Shown here: positions 18,002 through 27,799 of the stretch, one piece after another
Layout of the letters: every line of letters begins with the position of its first letter
Numbering within the stretch: position 1 is the stretch's first letter
Assembly (NCBI RefSeq): GCF_002744715.1
Contig: NZ_KZ319374.1
Span: 62,001-126,000, forward strand
DNA from: Marinobacter profundi
GTDB lineage: Bacteria; Pseudomonadota; Gammaproteobacteria; Pseudomonadales; Oleiphilaceae
DNA: 64,000 nucleotides
Direction: 5' to 3'
Notes under the pieces: model-generated
What the model was told of the DNA's origin: nothing
What the model saw: only the letters and a program-made list of their open reading frames with translations
Database searches by the model: none
Program-made: the position numbers and the translations under genes

Positions 18002-19183
18002 TCAGCCGGGCTGGTCGGCTTGCACCACCCGGTTGCGTCCCGCACTCTTGGCCTCGTAGAGCGCCTCATCGGCACGGCTGATGAGCGTGGTGACCGTGTC
18101 ATCGGGGCGGAACGAGCTGACGCCGAGACTGATGGTCTGGTGAATGACCTCGTTGCCGGTTTGGACCGGGGCGTCGTCCATCGCCGCCCGAATCTTCTCG
18201 GCAACCTGGCCGGCGCCTTCCGGCCCGGTCTCCGGCAACAGGATCAACAATTCCTCGCCCCCCCAGCGACAGACAATGTCCTGCGCCCGGATCGCTGCTT
18301 GCAGGCGCCGGGCGGTTTCCTGCAGCACCAGGTCGCCGGCCTCGTGACCGTAGGTATCGTTGACCTTCTTGAATCGGTCGAGATCGCCGAGCACGATGCT
18401 GAACGGGGTTCCCGTGCGTCGTGCCCGGTTAACCTCGTGGACCATCAGTGGATGCATCGGGCGCCGGTTCAGCAGCCCGGTCAGCTGGTCGGTAGAGGCT
18501 ATCTCGGTCAGTTCCTGGCGCGCGAGGAACTCGCGGATTCGCAGGTGTCGCACCGCTGCAGTCGCGACCAGGGTGATCACCACCATCACCATGGGGTCGA
18601 ACAGCAGGGGTAGCAGCATGGCCCGCGGAATACCGGCAAACGGCGCGATGACCAGGAAGATGACGAACGGCGTCAGGAAAACCAGGCACCACTCGCGCAA
18701 GCCGCGTATCGCCAGTGCCGTTACGCCGAAAAAGGTGATCACCAGGCCGTTGCTGAGCTGGGTCATGTTGTCGGGGTGGTCGCGGTAATGGATCAGGAAC
18801 AGGGCGAGGATCATCACCATCACCGAGATGCCCAGCATTCGCAGCAGTGCCCTTGCGGGCAGTTGCGGGCGCCCGAAGTGCAGGGCTGCCAGGGTCAGCA
18901 GGCCGCACAGCACGCCGGGAATGCGGAACAGCAGTTCGGCCATCCAGAGCCCTTCGCTGTCGACATTCCGCAGGTGGTGGCTGGTCTGGTACATCGGCAT
19001 GGTGATCAGGACCACCCACGCCATGATTATGGCGACGCGCTGCTCCACCAGATCGGTGTCGGATTCGAAGGCGGCAAGCCACTTGTCGGGGATACGAGGT
19101 TGGGGAATTCGCACTGATGGCTTCCGCAGCTGGAACAGATGTGCCATTTTCGCGGGAATTGGTTGCATTTGCCAATAATGCAT
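18002..19183 (-). CDS. Membrane-bound diguanylate cyclase (GGDEF)
   Basis: 393 residues if read from the ATG at 19183. The N-terminal half has about six hydrophobic segments without a known sensor signature. The GGDEF domain begins at DQLTGLLNRRPMHPL (~225) and has GDLDRFKKVNDTYGHEAGD for metal and substrate binding and the active-site signature G-G-E-E-L. All catalytic residues are present, so it should make cyclic di-GMP. Start choice is uncertain: a GTG at 19213 has AGGA upstream but sits inside a hairpin, and an ATG at 19147 is also possible. It follows trpC on the same strand. Confidence 0.85.
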   Translation of the reverse strand: MHYWQMQPIPAKMAHLFQLRKPSVRIPQPRIPDKWLAAFESDTDLVEQRVAIIMAWVVLITMPMYQTSHHLRNVDSEGLWMAELLFRIPGVLCGLLTLAALHFGRPQLPARALLRMLGISVMVMILALFLIHYRDHPDNMTQLSNGLVITFFGVTALAIRGLREWCLVFLTPFVIFLVIAPFAGIPRAMLLPLLFDPMVMVVITLVATAAVRHLRIREFLARQELTEIASTDQLTGLLNRRPMHPLMVHEVNRARRTGTPFSIVLGDLDRFKKVNDTYGHEAGDLVLQETARRLQAAIRAQDIVCRWGGEELLILLPETGPEGAGQVAEKIRAAMDDAPVQTGNEVIHQTISLGVSSFRPDDTVTTLISRADEALYEAKSAGRNRVVQADQPG

Positions 19184-19251
19184 AGTGCGTATGCACTTGG
19201 GAGTAGTACGCACTGTGCTGTCCTGCGGAGATCTCCGGAGGCAGCACAGTG
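19184..19251. repeat. Two overlapping inverted repeats between trpC and the diguanylate cyclase gene
   Basis: The first pairs AGTGCGTA (19184-19191) with TACGCACT (19207-19214). The second pairs CACTGTGCTG (19211-19220) with CAGCACAGTG (19242-19251), and its centre continues as CCTGCGGAGA/TCTCCGGAGG with one mismatch, giving an almost unbroken ~20-bp stem. There is no T-tract. The two share 19211-19214 so they cannot both be fully formed. They could end the trp transcript or control the cyclase. Confidence 0.65.
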
Positions 19252-19266
19252 GTGCTCAGCAGGTAA

Positions 19267-20079
19267 TCAGAAGAACAGTTCCCGCAACCGGGTGCCCGGG
19301 TCGTCGGCACGCATGAAGGATTCGCCGACCAGGAACCCGTAGATTCCCCGGCGGGTCATTGCCTCCACATCGTCCCGGGTCATGATGCCGCTTTCGGTGA
19401 TGGTCAGGCGGTCGGCGCTGATGCGCTGGTGCAGGTTGAAGGTGGTCTCCAGGGACACCTCGAACGTGTGCAGGTTGCGGTTATTGATGCCCACCAGTGG
19501 CGTTCGCAGGGTGAGGGCATCGTCCATTTCCGCGCCATCGTGGACCTCTACCAGGACATCCAGGCCGATCTCATGAGCGATACCTTCCAGCTCCTGCAGC
19601 TGGTTCCGGGTGAGGCAGGCGGCAATCAGCAGGATACAGTCGGCGCCAATCGCCCGGCTTTCGTACACCTGATAAGGCGCCACCATGAAGTCCTTGCGGA
19701 TCACCGGCAGGCTGCAGGCGGCCCGGGCGGCTTTCAGGTAGTCTTCGTGGCCCTGGAAGAAGTCCTTGTCGGTAAGCACCGACAGGCAGGCGGCGCCGCC
19801 TTTCTCGTAACTCTCGGCAATGCGTTCCGGCTCAAACGGATCCCGCAGGATGCCTTTGCTCGGTGACGCCTTCTTGATTTCAGCGATGACCGCCGGCTGC
19901 TCTGCTTCGATACGAGTGCGCAGGGCATTTGCAAAACCGCGAGCCGGCGCCTGGTCACCGGCCATCGCTTTCAGGTCCGCGATGGAAACCTTGGGTTTCC
20001 GGTCGTCTATCTCTTCCCATTTGCGGTCAACGATTTTGCGCAGAATGGTGGGAGTCTTGTCCAAATGTCGTTCGGTCAT
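19267..20079 (-). CDS. trpC: Indole-3-glycerol phosphate synthase
   Basis: 270 residues, monofunctional (no TrpF fusion). The TIM-barrel motifs are complete: [11 protein letters not shown] (~53-63), [15 protein letters not shown] (~85), PVIRKDFMV (~110) and the C-terminal [11 protein letters not shown] and GFLVGESFM phosphate loops. It closes the indole ring in tryptophan synthesis. It is the last gene of trpEGDC and is separated from trpD by ~170 bp holding a palindromic repeat, unlike the tight spacing of the other trp genes. Confidence 0.97.
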   Translation of the reverse strand: MTERHLDKTPTILRKIVDRKWEEIDDRKPKVSIADLKAMAGDQAPARGFANALRTRIEAEQPAVIAEIKKASPSKGILRDPFEPERIAESYEKGGAACLSVLTDKDFFQGHEDYLKAARAACSLPVIRKDFMVAPYQVYESRAIGADCILLIAACLTRNQLQELEGIAHEIGLDVLVEVHDGAEMDDALTLRTPLVGINNRNLHTFEVSLETTFNLHQRISADRLTITESGIMTRDDVEAMTRRGIYGFLVGESFMRADDPGTRLRELFF

Positions 20080-20112
20080 GATTTGCCTGCTGAAATATGT
20101 GCAGGAGCCGAT

Positions 20113-20208
20113 GATGGGGGCCTTTCCAAAACACGCCCACAAGTACGTCCCTGTAGGGCTTGGCTGTAGCCATCCATGGCTACAGACAGTTTTGGAAAGA
20201 CCCCCATC
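20113..20208. repeat. Palindromic repeat element between trpD and trpC
   Basis: A 20-bp arm, GATGGGGGCCTTTCCAAAAC (20113-20132), is matched in inverted orientation at 20189-20208 with one mismatch. Nested inside is a perfect 10-bp hairpin with a CC loop, CTGTAGCCAT/ATGGCTACAG (20164-20185), plus the short hairpin-forming CCCTGTAGGG. The nested palindromes and intergenic position are what one expects of a dispersed repeat (REP/MITE-like). There is no coding capacity. Confidence 0.8.
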
Positions 20209-20253
20209 ACCGACTCATCAAATTTGGTCAGTGCCTTCTGGAGTTGATGGCCC

Positions 20254-21282
20254 TCAGAAACACTGGGAAAAATCAGCCAGCTCCGACATCTTGCCGGCCG
20301 CCAGCCCGGAACCCATGGCGTCCAGTGCCATGTCGACACCTTCTTTGGCGGTCCGCGCCAGCCCTGCGACATAGATGGCCGCGCCGGCGTTCAGGGCAAT
20401 CAGGTCACGGGCCTTCTCGGTAATTTCGTCGTGGTCGCGACCAAAGGCGGCTTTGATCAGTTTCAGGGAGTCGTCCGAGGTTTCGACGGTCAGGCCCACC
20501 AGCGACTGGCTCTTCAGGCCCAGGTCTTCCGGAGTGATGTCGTACTCGGTGATTTCGCCATTCTTCAGTTCTGCCACGTGGGTGACGGTGGCCAGGCTGA
20601 TTTCATCCAGGCCGTCCTTCGAACAGACCACCATGATGTGTTCGGCACCCAGGCGTTGCATGACTTCGGCCATGGGGCGGCACAGGGCCTTGTTGAAAAC
20701 ACCGATCAGCTGCCGTTTGACGCCCGCCGGGTTGGTCATGGGGCCGAGGATATTGAAAATGGTGCGGCATCCCAGTTCCTTGCGGGGGCCGATGGCGTGC
20801 TTCATGGCGCCGTGGTGGGCCGGGGCGAACATGAAACCGACGCCAATCTGTTCCACGCAGCGGGCGACCTGTTCCGGGGTCATGCCCAGGTTGATGCCGG
20901 CTTTCTCGATCAGGTCGGCACTGCCACTGTTGGACGATACGCCCCGGTTGCCGTGCTTGGCCACGTAACCGCCGGCGGCGGCGACGACGAACGCGGAGGC
21001 AGACGACACGTTGAACAGGTTGGCACCATCACCGCCGGTGCCAACGATGTCCACCAGCGGCTCGGCGTTTATCTCGACCCTGGTGGCCAGTTCCCGCATC
21101 ACTTCGGTGGCGCCGGTGATCTCGTCAATGGTTTCGCTCTTCAGGCGCAACCCCATCAGGAAGGCGCCGATCTGGGCGTCGGTGGCTTCGCCGTTCATCA
21201 CAATGCGCATGACATCCTTCATTTCTTCCCGGGACAGATCCAGGTTGGAGGCAATGCGGTTGAGTGCTTGTTTCATGTCCAT
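20254..21282 (-). CDS. trpD: Anthranilate phosphoribosyltransferase
   Basis: 342 residues from the ATG at 21282 ([10 protein letters not shown] matches the N-terminus of pseudomonad TrpD; AGAGG upstream). Key motifs: [10 protein letters not shown] (PRPP binding, ~78-87), [15 protein letters not shown] (~107) and [12 protein letters not shown]. It transfers phosphoribose to anthranilate. An alternative ATG at 21300 would overlap the trpG stop as ATGA. It follows trpG directly. Confidence 0.97.
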   Translation of the reverse strand: MDMKQALNRIASNLDLSREEMKDVMRIVMNGEATDAQIGAFLMGLRLKSETIDEITGATEVMRELATRVEINAEPLVDIVGTGGDGANLFNVSSASAFVVAAAGGYVAKHGNRGVSSNSGSADLIEKAGINLGMTPEQVARCVEQIGVGFMFAPAHHGAMKHAIGPRKELGCRTIFNILGPMTNPAGVKRQLIGVFNKALCRPMAEVMQRLGAEHIMVVCSKDGLDEISLATVTHVAELKNGEITEYDITPEDLGLKSQSLVGLTVETSDDSLKLIKAAFGRDHDEITEKARDLIALNAGAAIYVAGLARTAKEGVDMALDAMGSGLAAGKMSELADFSQCF

Positions 21283-21296
21283 GTGTCGGCCTCTTG

Positions 21297-21875
21297 TCAT
21301 GTTCTCAGGAAGTTGCGCAGCAGTTCGTGGCCCTGCTCGGTCATGATCGACTCGGGGTGGAACTGCACGCCTTCGATTGGCAGGGTCTTGTGGCGAACGC
21401 CCATGATTTCCTCAATGGAACCGTCGTCGTTGCGGGTCCAGGCGGTGACTTCCAGGCACTCCGGCAAGGTGTCCTTGTCAATCACCAGACTGTGGTAGCG
21501 GGTGGCCTGCAGAGGATTGTTCAGGCCCCGGAAGACGCCGATGTCCTTGTGGTACACGGGGGAGACCTTGCCATGCATGACCCGGCCGGCACGGATGATA
21601 TGGCCGCCATATACCTGGCCGATCGCCTGGTGGCCCAGGCAGATGCCAAGGATCGGCAGCTTGCCGGCAAAGTGGCGGATGGCAGCCATGGATATACCGG
21701 CTTCATTGGGCGTGCAGGGGCCCGGGGAGATCACCAGCCGCTCCGGCTGCAGGGCCTCGATCTGCTCGAGGCTGATTTCGTCGTTGCGGTGGACCTGCAC
21801 GTCGGCACCCAGCTCGGCCAGATACTGCACCACGTTGTAGGTGAAGGAGTCGTAGTTATCGATCATCAGCAACAT
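21297..21875 (-). CDS. trpG: Anthranilate synthase component II (glutamine amidotransferase)
   Basis: 192 residues. This class I amidotransferase shows [14 protein letters not shown] at the N-terminus, the oxyanion motif [11 protein letters not shown], the nucleophile Cys in [11 protein letters not shown] (~80) and the His-Glu pair in GVQFHPESI (~168). It supplies ammonia to TrpE and, in organisms lacking a separate PabA, also to PabB. The start is 16 bp after the trpE stop, with GGAGG between them. Confidence 0.97.
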   Translation of the reverse strand: MLLMIDNYDSFTYNVVQYLAELGADVQVHRNDEISLEQIEALQPERLVISPGPCTPNEAGISMAAIRHFAGKLPILGICLGHQAIGQVYGGHIIRAGRVMHGKVSPVYHKDIGVFRGLNNPLQATRYHSLVIDKDTLPECLEVTAWTRNDDGSIEEIMGVRHKTLPIEGVQFHPESIMTEQGHELLRNFLRT

Positions 21876-21891
21876 AAATCGTTCCTCCGCC

Positions 21892-23379
21892 TCAGTGGTC
21901 GTAGTCGTTGTAGGTCATGGCCACCGCCCTGAAGATGGCGCGGCCCTTGTTCATGGTCTCTTTCCATTCGAGGCGGGGAATGGAGTCTGCCACCACGCCG
22001 GCACCGGCCTGGATATGCAGGGTGTTGTCCTTGATCACCGCGGTGCGGATGGCAATGGCGGTGTCCATATTGCCGTTGAACGACAGGTAACCGACGGCAC
22101 CGCCATACACACCGCGTTTCACCGGCTCCAGTTCGTCGATGATTTCCATGGCGCGGATTTTCGGGGCGCCGCTCAGGGTGCCAGCGGGCAGGGTGGCCCG
22201 GAGCACGTCCAGGCAGCTGGTGCCCGGTTTCAGGCGGCCGGTCACGTTGGAGACAATGTGCATCACGTGGGAATAGCGCTCCACGATCATCTTGTCGGTC
22301 AGCCTGACGGTACCGGTTTCCGAGACCCGGCCGGCGTCGTTGCGACCCAGGTCGATCAGCATCAGGTGCTCGGCAATCTCTTTCGGATCGGCCAGCAACT
22401 CATGTTCCAGCGCCTTGTCCTCGGCATCGGTGGCGCCGCGCTTGCGGGTGCCGGCGATGGGTCGTACGGTGACTTCCTCGTCTTCCACCCGGGCCAGGAT
22501 TTCCGGTGACGAGCCGACAATGTGGAAGTCGTCCAGGTCGAGGAAGTACATGTACGGCGACGGGTTCAGTACCCGCAGCGAGCGGTACAGGTTCAGCGGC
22601 GGCGCTTCGAAGGGGATCGACATGCGCTGGGAGATCACCGTCTGCATCACGTCGCCGTCGAGCACGTAGCCTTTGATCTTGTCGACGGCGGCTTCGAAAC
22701 GTTCCTGGGTAAAGCCGGATTTGAAGTCGCTTTCATCCACCACCTTGCCCCGCAGGTGTTCCGGGGTGCGGGGCGCGTTGGCGGTCTGCCGGTGCAGCTG
22801 GCTTTCCAGTTCGTCGAGGCGGGCCTGGGCCTGCGGGTAGGCGCCGCTAACGGACGGGTCCACGTGCACAATCAGGTGCAGTTTGCCGCGGAGGTTGTCG
22901 AACACCACGATTTCGTTGGACACCATCAGCAGGATATCCGGGGTGCCGATCTGGTCCGGCGGACAGCTGTGGCGCAGGCGCTTCTCGATGTAGCGAACTG
23001 TATCGTAACCGAAATAGCCCACCAGGCCGCCGTTGAAGCGGGGCAGTTCCGGCAGGTCCGGGGCGTTGAAGCGCTTCTGGTATTCGTCCACGAACTCGAG
23101 CGGGTCAGTCACCTCGGCCTGTTCCACCACCTCGCCATTGCGGCTGACCTCGATGCGGTGGTCGAACACCTTCAGCAGTTCGCGGCTGGGCAGGCCAATG
23201 ATGGAGTAACGCCCCCATTTCTCGCCACCCTGAACCGATTCAAACAGGTAGGAATACGGGCCACTGGCGAGTTTCAGGTAGGTGCTGAGGGGAGTGTCCA
23301 GATCCGCCAGAACTTCGCGGTAGACGGGAATACGGTTATAGCCGGCTTCGGCGAGCTCGGTGAATTGCTCGGGTGTCAT
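21892..23379 (-). CDS. trpE: Anthranilate synthase component I
   Basis: 495 residues. The feedback-binding region includes [16 protein letters not shown] (~44-59), and the chorismate-binding half contains [40 protein letters not shown] and the C-terminal [14 protein letters not shown]. With TrpG it converts chorismate to anthranilate, the committed step of tryptophan synthesis. A 26-codon leader ORF rich in Trp codons lies 110 bp upstream, indicating attenuation control. Confidence 0.97.
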   Translation of the reverse strand: MTPEQFTELAEAGYNRIPVYREVLADLDTPLSTYLKLASGPYSYLFESVQGGEKWGRYSIIGLPSRELLKVFDHRIEVSRNGEVVEQAEVTDPLEFVDEYQKRFNAPDLPELPRFNGGLVGYFGYDTVRYIEKRLRHSCPPDQIGTPDILLMVSNEIVVFDNLRGKLHLIVHVDPSVSGAYPQAQARLDELESQLHRQTANAPRTPEHLRGKVVDESDFKSGFTQERFEAAVDKIKGYVLDGDVMQTVISQRMSIPFEAPPLNLYRSLRVLNPSPYMYFLDLDDFHIVGSSPEILARVEDEEVTVRPIAGTRKRGATDAEDKALEHELLADPKEIAEHLMLIDLGRNDAGRVSETGTVRLTDKMIVERYSHVMHIVSNVTGRLKPGTSCLDVLRATLPAGTLSGAPKIRAMEIIDELEPVKRGVYGGAVGYLSFNGNMDTAIAIRTAVIKDNTLHIQAGAGVVADSIPRLEWKETMNKGRAIFRAVAMTYNDYDH

Positions 23380-23489
23380 GTCTCGGTTTCCTGAAATCTG
23401 CTCTGCGTTGTGGGCGGGCGCCGGGGTATCCGGGCCGGCCTGATGGTTGCGGGCTCGACAGGCAGGAGCCAGTCAGCCGCCGGGCTTGC

Positions 23490-23570
23490 TCAGCCGGTGC
23501 GCCATCGCCACCATCGTGTTGCGCGGGTTGTGAGGATGCCTCGCGCTGCAGTCAGATTCAGTCCCTGCAC
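23490..23570 (-). CDS. trpL: trp leader peptide (TrpL-like)
   Basis: A 26-codon ORF, GTG at 23570 to TGA at 23490, encodes VQGLNLTAARGILTTRATRW followed by WRWRTG. Trp codons lie at 23511-23513, 23508-23510 and 23502-23504, giving W-W-R-W near the end, comparable with the W-W-R-T of the E. coli leader peptide. GGGAGA (23584-23579) lies 8 nt before the GTG. A ribosome stalled on these codons during Trp shortage would alter folding of the 110-nt stretch before trpE. I do not see a terminator with a T-tract there, so the downstream switch is unresolved. Confidence 0.7.
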   Translation of the reverse strand: MQGLNLTAARGILTTRATRWWRWRTG

Positions 23571-23586
23571 GGCAGGAATCTCCCGA

Positions 23587-23611
23587 ATTGAAGAGTTCAA
23601 TGTGAATTACA
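23587..23611 (-). promoter_or_regulatory. Putative trp promoter region with palindrome
   Basis: A -10-like TGTAAT is on the minus strand at 23611-23606; no good -35 is visible. Just downstream lies a perfect palindrome ATTGAA-CTC-TTCAAT (23601-23587), at the expected transcription start and before the leader-peptide ribosome-binding site. It could be an operator or simply the 5' end of the leader RNA. Confidence 0.4.
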
Positions 23612-23622
23612 TCCTTGCGAGA

Positions 23623-24312
23623 TTACAAAAGCTCGGCCAGGGAATCAACAACTGCATCGGCCCCGAGGCTGTCAACCGAGCCGCCGAAGTTGTAGCCGTA
23701 GCGTACCGCTACGCAGGGTATGCCGGCTGCCTGGGCGGCGCTGACGTCTGCCGCGGAGTCTCCCACCATCACCGTGGTACCGCGGGTGCCGCCCAGTTGC
23801 GTCATGGCATGCAGCAGTGGTGCCGGATCCGGCTTCTTGACGGCCAGGGTGTCGCCACCGACCCAGAGCCCAAAGTACCGGTCGAGTCCCGTCTGTTGCA
23901 GCAGGGGCGCGACAAACGGGTCGGGTTTGTTGGTGACCACCGCCATTCTGCAACCCAGCCCCTTCAAGTGCTCCAGGCACTCGATGACGCCGTCGAACAC
24001 CACCGCATGCCGGCCGTTAAGTTGACGGTAGGCATGATAGAAAATTGCCAGGGCATCGTTGAACAGGGCGTCGTCCCGGGCGGTCGGCGGTTCCCAGTCC
24101 GTTTTGCGGGCCAGGGCGCGGCGCACCAGAATGCCGGCACCGTTGCCGACCCAGTCGCGCACCAGGTCGATGCCTGCCGGGGTTCTGCCCAGGTGCTCCA
24201 GCATCTGGTCGACGGCGGCGGCGAGGTCCGGTGCGCTGTCCACCAGGGTGCCATCCAGATCGAATAACGCTACCCCCGGCCAGCGGGGGTTGAACAGGCC
24301 CTGCAGGCTCAT
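23623..24312 (-). CDS. gph: Phosphoglycolate phosphatase
   Basis: 229 residues of the HAD superfamily. Motif I is [15 protein letters not shown] (nucleophile Asp ~18), motif II VVTNKP (~125), and motif [16 protein letters not shown] (~177). It hydrolyses 2-phosphoglycolate formed during DNA repair. Its ATG overlaps the rpe stop as ATGA, and trpE follows downstream; the rpe-gph-trp order is common in gammaproteobacteria. Confidence 0.94.
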   Translation of the reverse strand: MSLQGLFNPRWPGVALFDLDGTLVDSAPDLAAAVDQMLEHLGRTPAGIDLVRDWVGNGAGILVRRALARKTDWEPPTARDDALFNDALAIFYHAYRQLNGRHAVVFDGVIECLEHLKGLGCRMAVVTNKPDPFVAPLLQQTGLDRYFGLWVGGDTLAVKKPDPAPLLHAMTQLGGTRGTTVMVGDSAADVSAAQAAGIPCVAVRYGYNFGGSVDSLGADAVVDSLAELL

Positions 24313-24995
24313 CCGCCAGTCACCGTGCGCGCCTGCGCCAGTTCCTCGCGCATGGCGTCGATGGTTGCCTTGTAATCCGGGGTGTTGAAGATGGCAGAGC
24401 CGGCCACGAAGGTGTCGGCACCGGCTTCGGCGATTTCGCGAATGTTGTCCACTTTCACGCCGCCATCGATCTCCAGGCGGATGTTGTAATTGCTGGCATC
24501 GATGCGCTGGCGGGCCTGGCGCAGCTTGTCGAGGGTGCCGGGGATGAACTTCTGGCCGCCAAAGCCCGGATTTACCGACATCAGCAGCACCATGTCGAGT
24601 TTGTCCATTACATAATCCATGTAGCTCAGCGGAGTAGCGGGGTTGAATACCAATCCGGCCTTGCAGCCGCCGTCGCGGATCAGTTGCAGGGAGCGGTCGA
24701 CGTGACCGGAGGCCTCCGGATGGAAGGTGATGTAGCTGGCGCCGGCATCGATGAACATGCGGATCAGGTCGTCCACCGGTGACACCATCAGGTGAACGTC
24801 GATGGGGGCGGTGACACCGTGCTTGCGGAGTGCTTCGCAGACCATGGGGCCAATGGTCAGGTTCGGGACGTAGTGATTGTCCATCACATCAAAGTGCACA
24901 ACGTCCGCGCCGGCGGCGAGAACATGATCGACTTCCTCGCCGAGGCGGGCGAAGTCGGCAGACAGGATGGATGGGGCAATCAGATAAGGGTTCAT
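24309..24995 (-). CDS. rpe: Ribulose-phosphate 3-epimerase
   Basis: 228 residues from the ATG at 24995 (GAGAG upstream; a GTG one codon earlier is the alternative). Motifs: [33 protein letters not shown] (metal His and Asp), [27 protein letters not shown] and [11 protein letters not shown]. It interconverts ribulose-5-phosphate and xylulose-5-phosphate. It is the first gene of the rpe-gph pair. Confidence 0.96.
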   Translation of the reverse strand: MNPYLIAPSILSADFARLGEEVDHVLAAGADVVHFDVMDNHYVPNLTIGPMVCEALRKHGVTAPIDVHLMVSPVDDLIRMFIDAGASYITFHPEASGHVDRSLQLIRDGGCKAGLVFNPATPLSYMDYVMDKLDMVLLMSVNPGFGGQKFIPGTLDKLRQARQRIDASNYNIRLEIDGGVKVDNIREIAEAGADTFVAGSAIFNTPDYKATIDAMREELAQARTVTGG

Positions 24996-25059
24996 CACAG
25001 CTCTCTCGACTACATGGAAAATGGCGTGGTCAGCAGTCCCTGCCGCAAAGGCCTCCAGT

Positions 25060-25842
25060 CTACCAGCTTGAGGCCGGGTTTTTGGAGTTAAAAGCGTGCT
25101 CTTTGCGGATCAGTTCCCAGGCCTGCTGGTAGCGTAGCAGGCGCTCTTTGGCGCGGGCCTGTTCGGCCGGGCTGAGGCTTTGCTGGGCCAGTTTGTCGGG
25201 GTGGCATTCGGAGACTTTCTTGCGGTAAGCCCGTTTGATGGCAGCCAGGGATTCGCGCCGGGTGACGCCCAGCACCTGGCAGGCCTGGTCGTACGAGGTG
25301 GGTCTGGGCTGGTTCTCCGGCTGGGTAATCCAGACCTTGCTGGCATAACTGGCAAGAATGTCCTCGCTGATCCTGACCGGCAGGCCGAGCTGGTCGACGG
25401 CGTCCTCACAGCGATAGCGCCGCAGTTTTTGCGGCCGGCCATGCAGTTGGGCGGCATGGCACAGACAGAACGCCATGCGCAGTGCGGGCGACGGCCAGAA
25501 CAGTCCTGTCAGGCGCATCAGCAGGGCTTTGCTGGCCGGCAGGTGGTCGACCGCCTTGCCGCGCTGGAACTGCCCGATGGCCTTGCGCCGCTGGCGCCCG
25601 GACAGCTGCAGGGCTTTCATCAGCGCTTCGGCAAAACCGATGTCGGTTTCGGTCACCCGGCCTTCTGCCCTGGCAAGGTAGCCCAACAGGTAAAACAGCG
25701 GCTTGCGGCACCAGCGTGGCAGGCCGGTGCGGGCGATCAGGGCGCTGGCCTGATGACCGCAAGCGGACAGTTCCTCCAGCAAGTCGCTGAACTCGGCATC
25801 CAGTCGGGCTGGCAGTTCCTGGTCCGGGTGGCGGCGGGTCAT
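25060..25842 (-). CDS. DjlA-like protein: TerB-like region plus C-terminal J domain
   Basis: 260 residues from the ATG at 25842. Residues ~45-130 look like the TerB-type helical domain of DjlA ([24 protein letters not shown]). The C-terminal J domain (~190-258) starts [34 protein letters not shown] and has the HPD tripeptide that stimulates DnaK. Unlike E. coli DjlA I see no N-terminal membrane anchor, so it should be soluble. It starts 4 bp after the murU stop and probably shares the amgK-murU transcript. Confidence 0.85.
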   Translation of the reverse strand: MTRRHPDQELPARLDAEFSDLLEELSACGHQASALIARTGLPRWCRKPLFYLLGYLARAEGRVTETDIGFAEALMKALQLSGRQRRKAIGQFQRGKAVDHLPASKALLMRLTGLFWPSPALRMAFCLCHAAQLHGRPQKLRRYRCEDAVDQLGLPVRISEDILASYASKVWITQPENQPRPTSYDQACQVLGVTRRESLAAIKRAYRKKVSECHPDKLAQQSLSPAEQARAKERLLRYQQAWELIRKEHAFNSKNPASSW

Positions 25843-25846
25843 GGCG

Positions 25847-27572
<1,726 letters not shown>

Positions 27573-27690
27573 GAATGTTGTGATCTGCTTCCGCGTTGGT
27601 CGGTCAGTTCGGGGGTGAATCTGAGAACGAAAGTTAGCAGATAAGCCGACAAAGGGTAAGCGGGTTACCCGGCGACAGAGCCGGTTTCCG

Positions 27691-27719
27691 TTAACAAGGC
27701 TGGGGTGGCCGTGTAAACT
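27691..27719 (+). promoter_or_regulatory. Predicted sigma-70 promoter of the lptD operon
   Basis: TTAACA (27691-27696) and TAAACT (27714-27719) are separated by exactly 17 bp. The site is ~80 bp upstream of the lptD GTG in the divergent amgK-lptD region. Confidence 0.55.
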
Positions 27720-27799
27720 AGGCCGCGATTCGTTTTCGCCCACGACCGGGCCGGGCAGACCCGGCTGAACCAGGCTGCACACAGACAGGAACCCGCCAC

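Noticed and set aside
20113..20208. Intrinsic terminator or CRISPR repeat reading of the trpD-trpC palindrome
   Set aside because: There is no T-tract after the stems and only one unit, with no spacer-repeat pattern.
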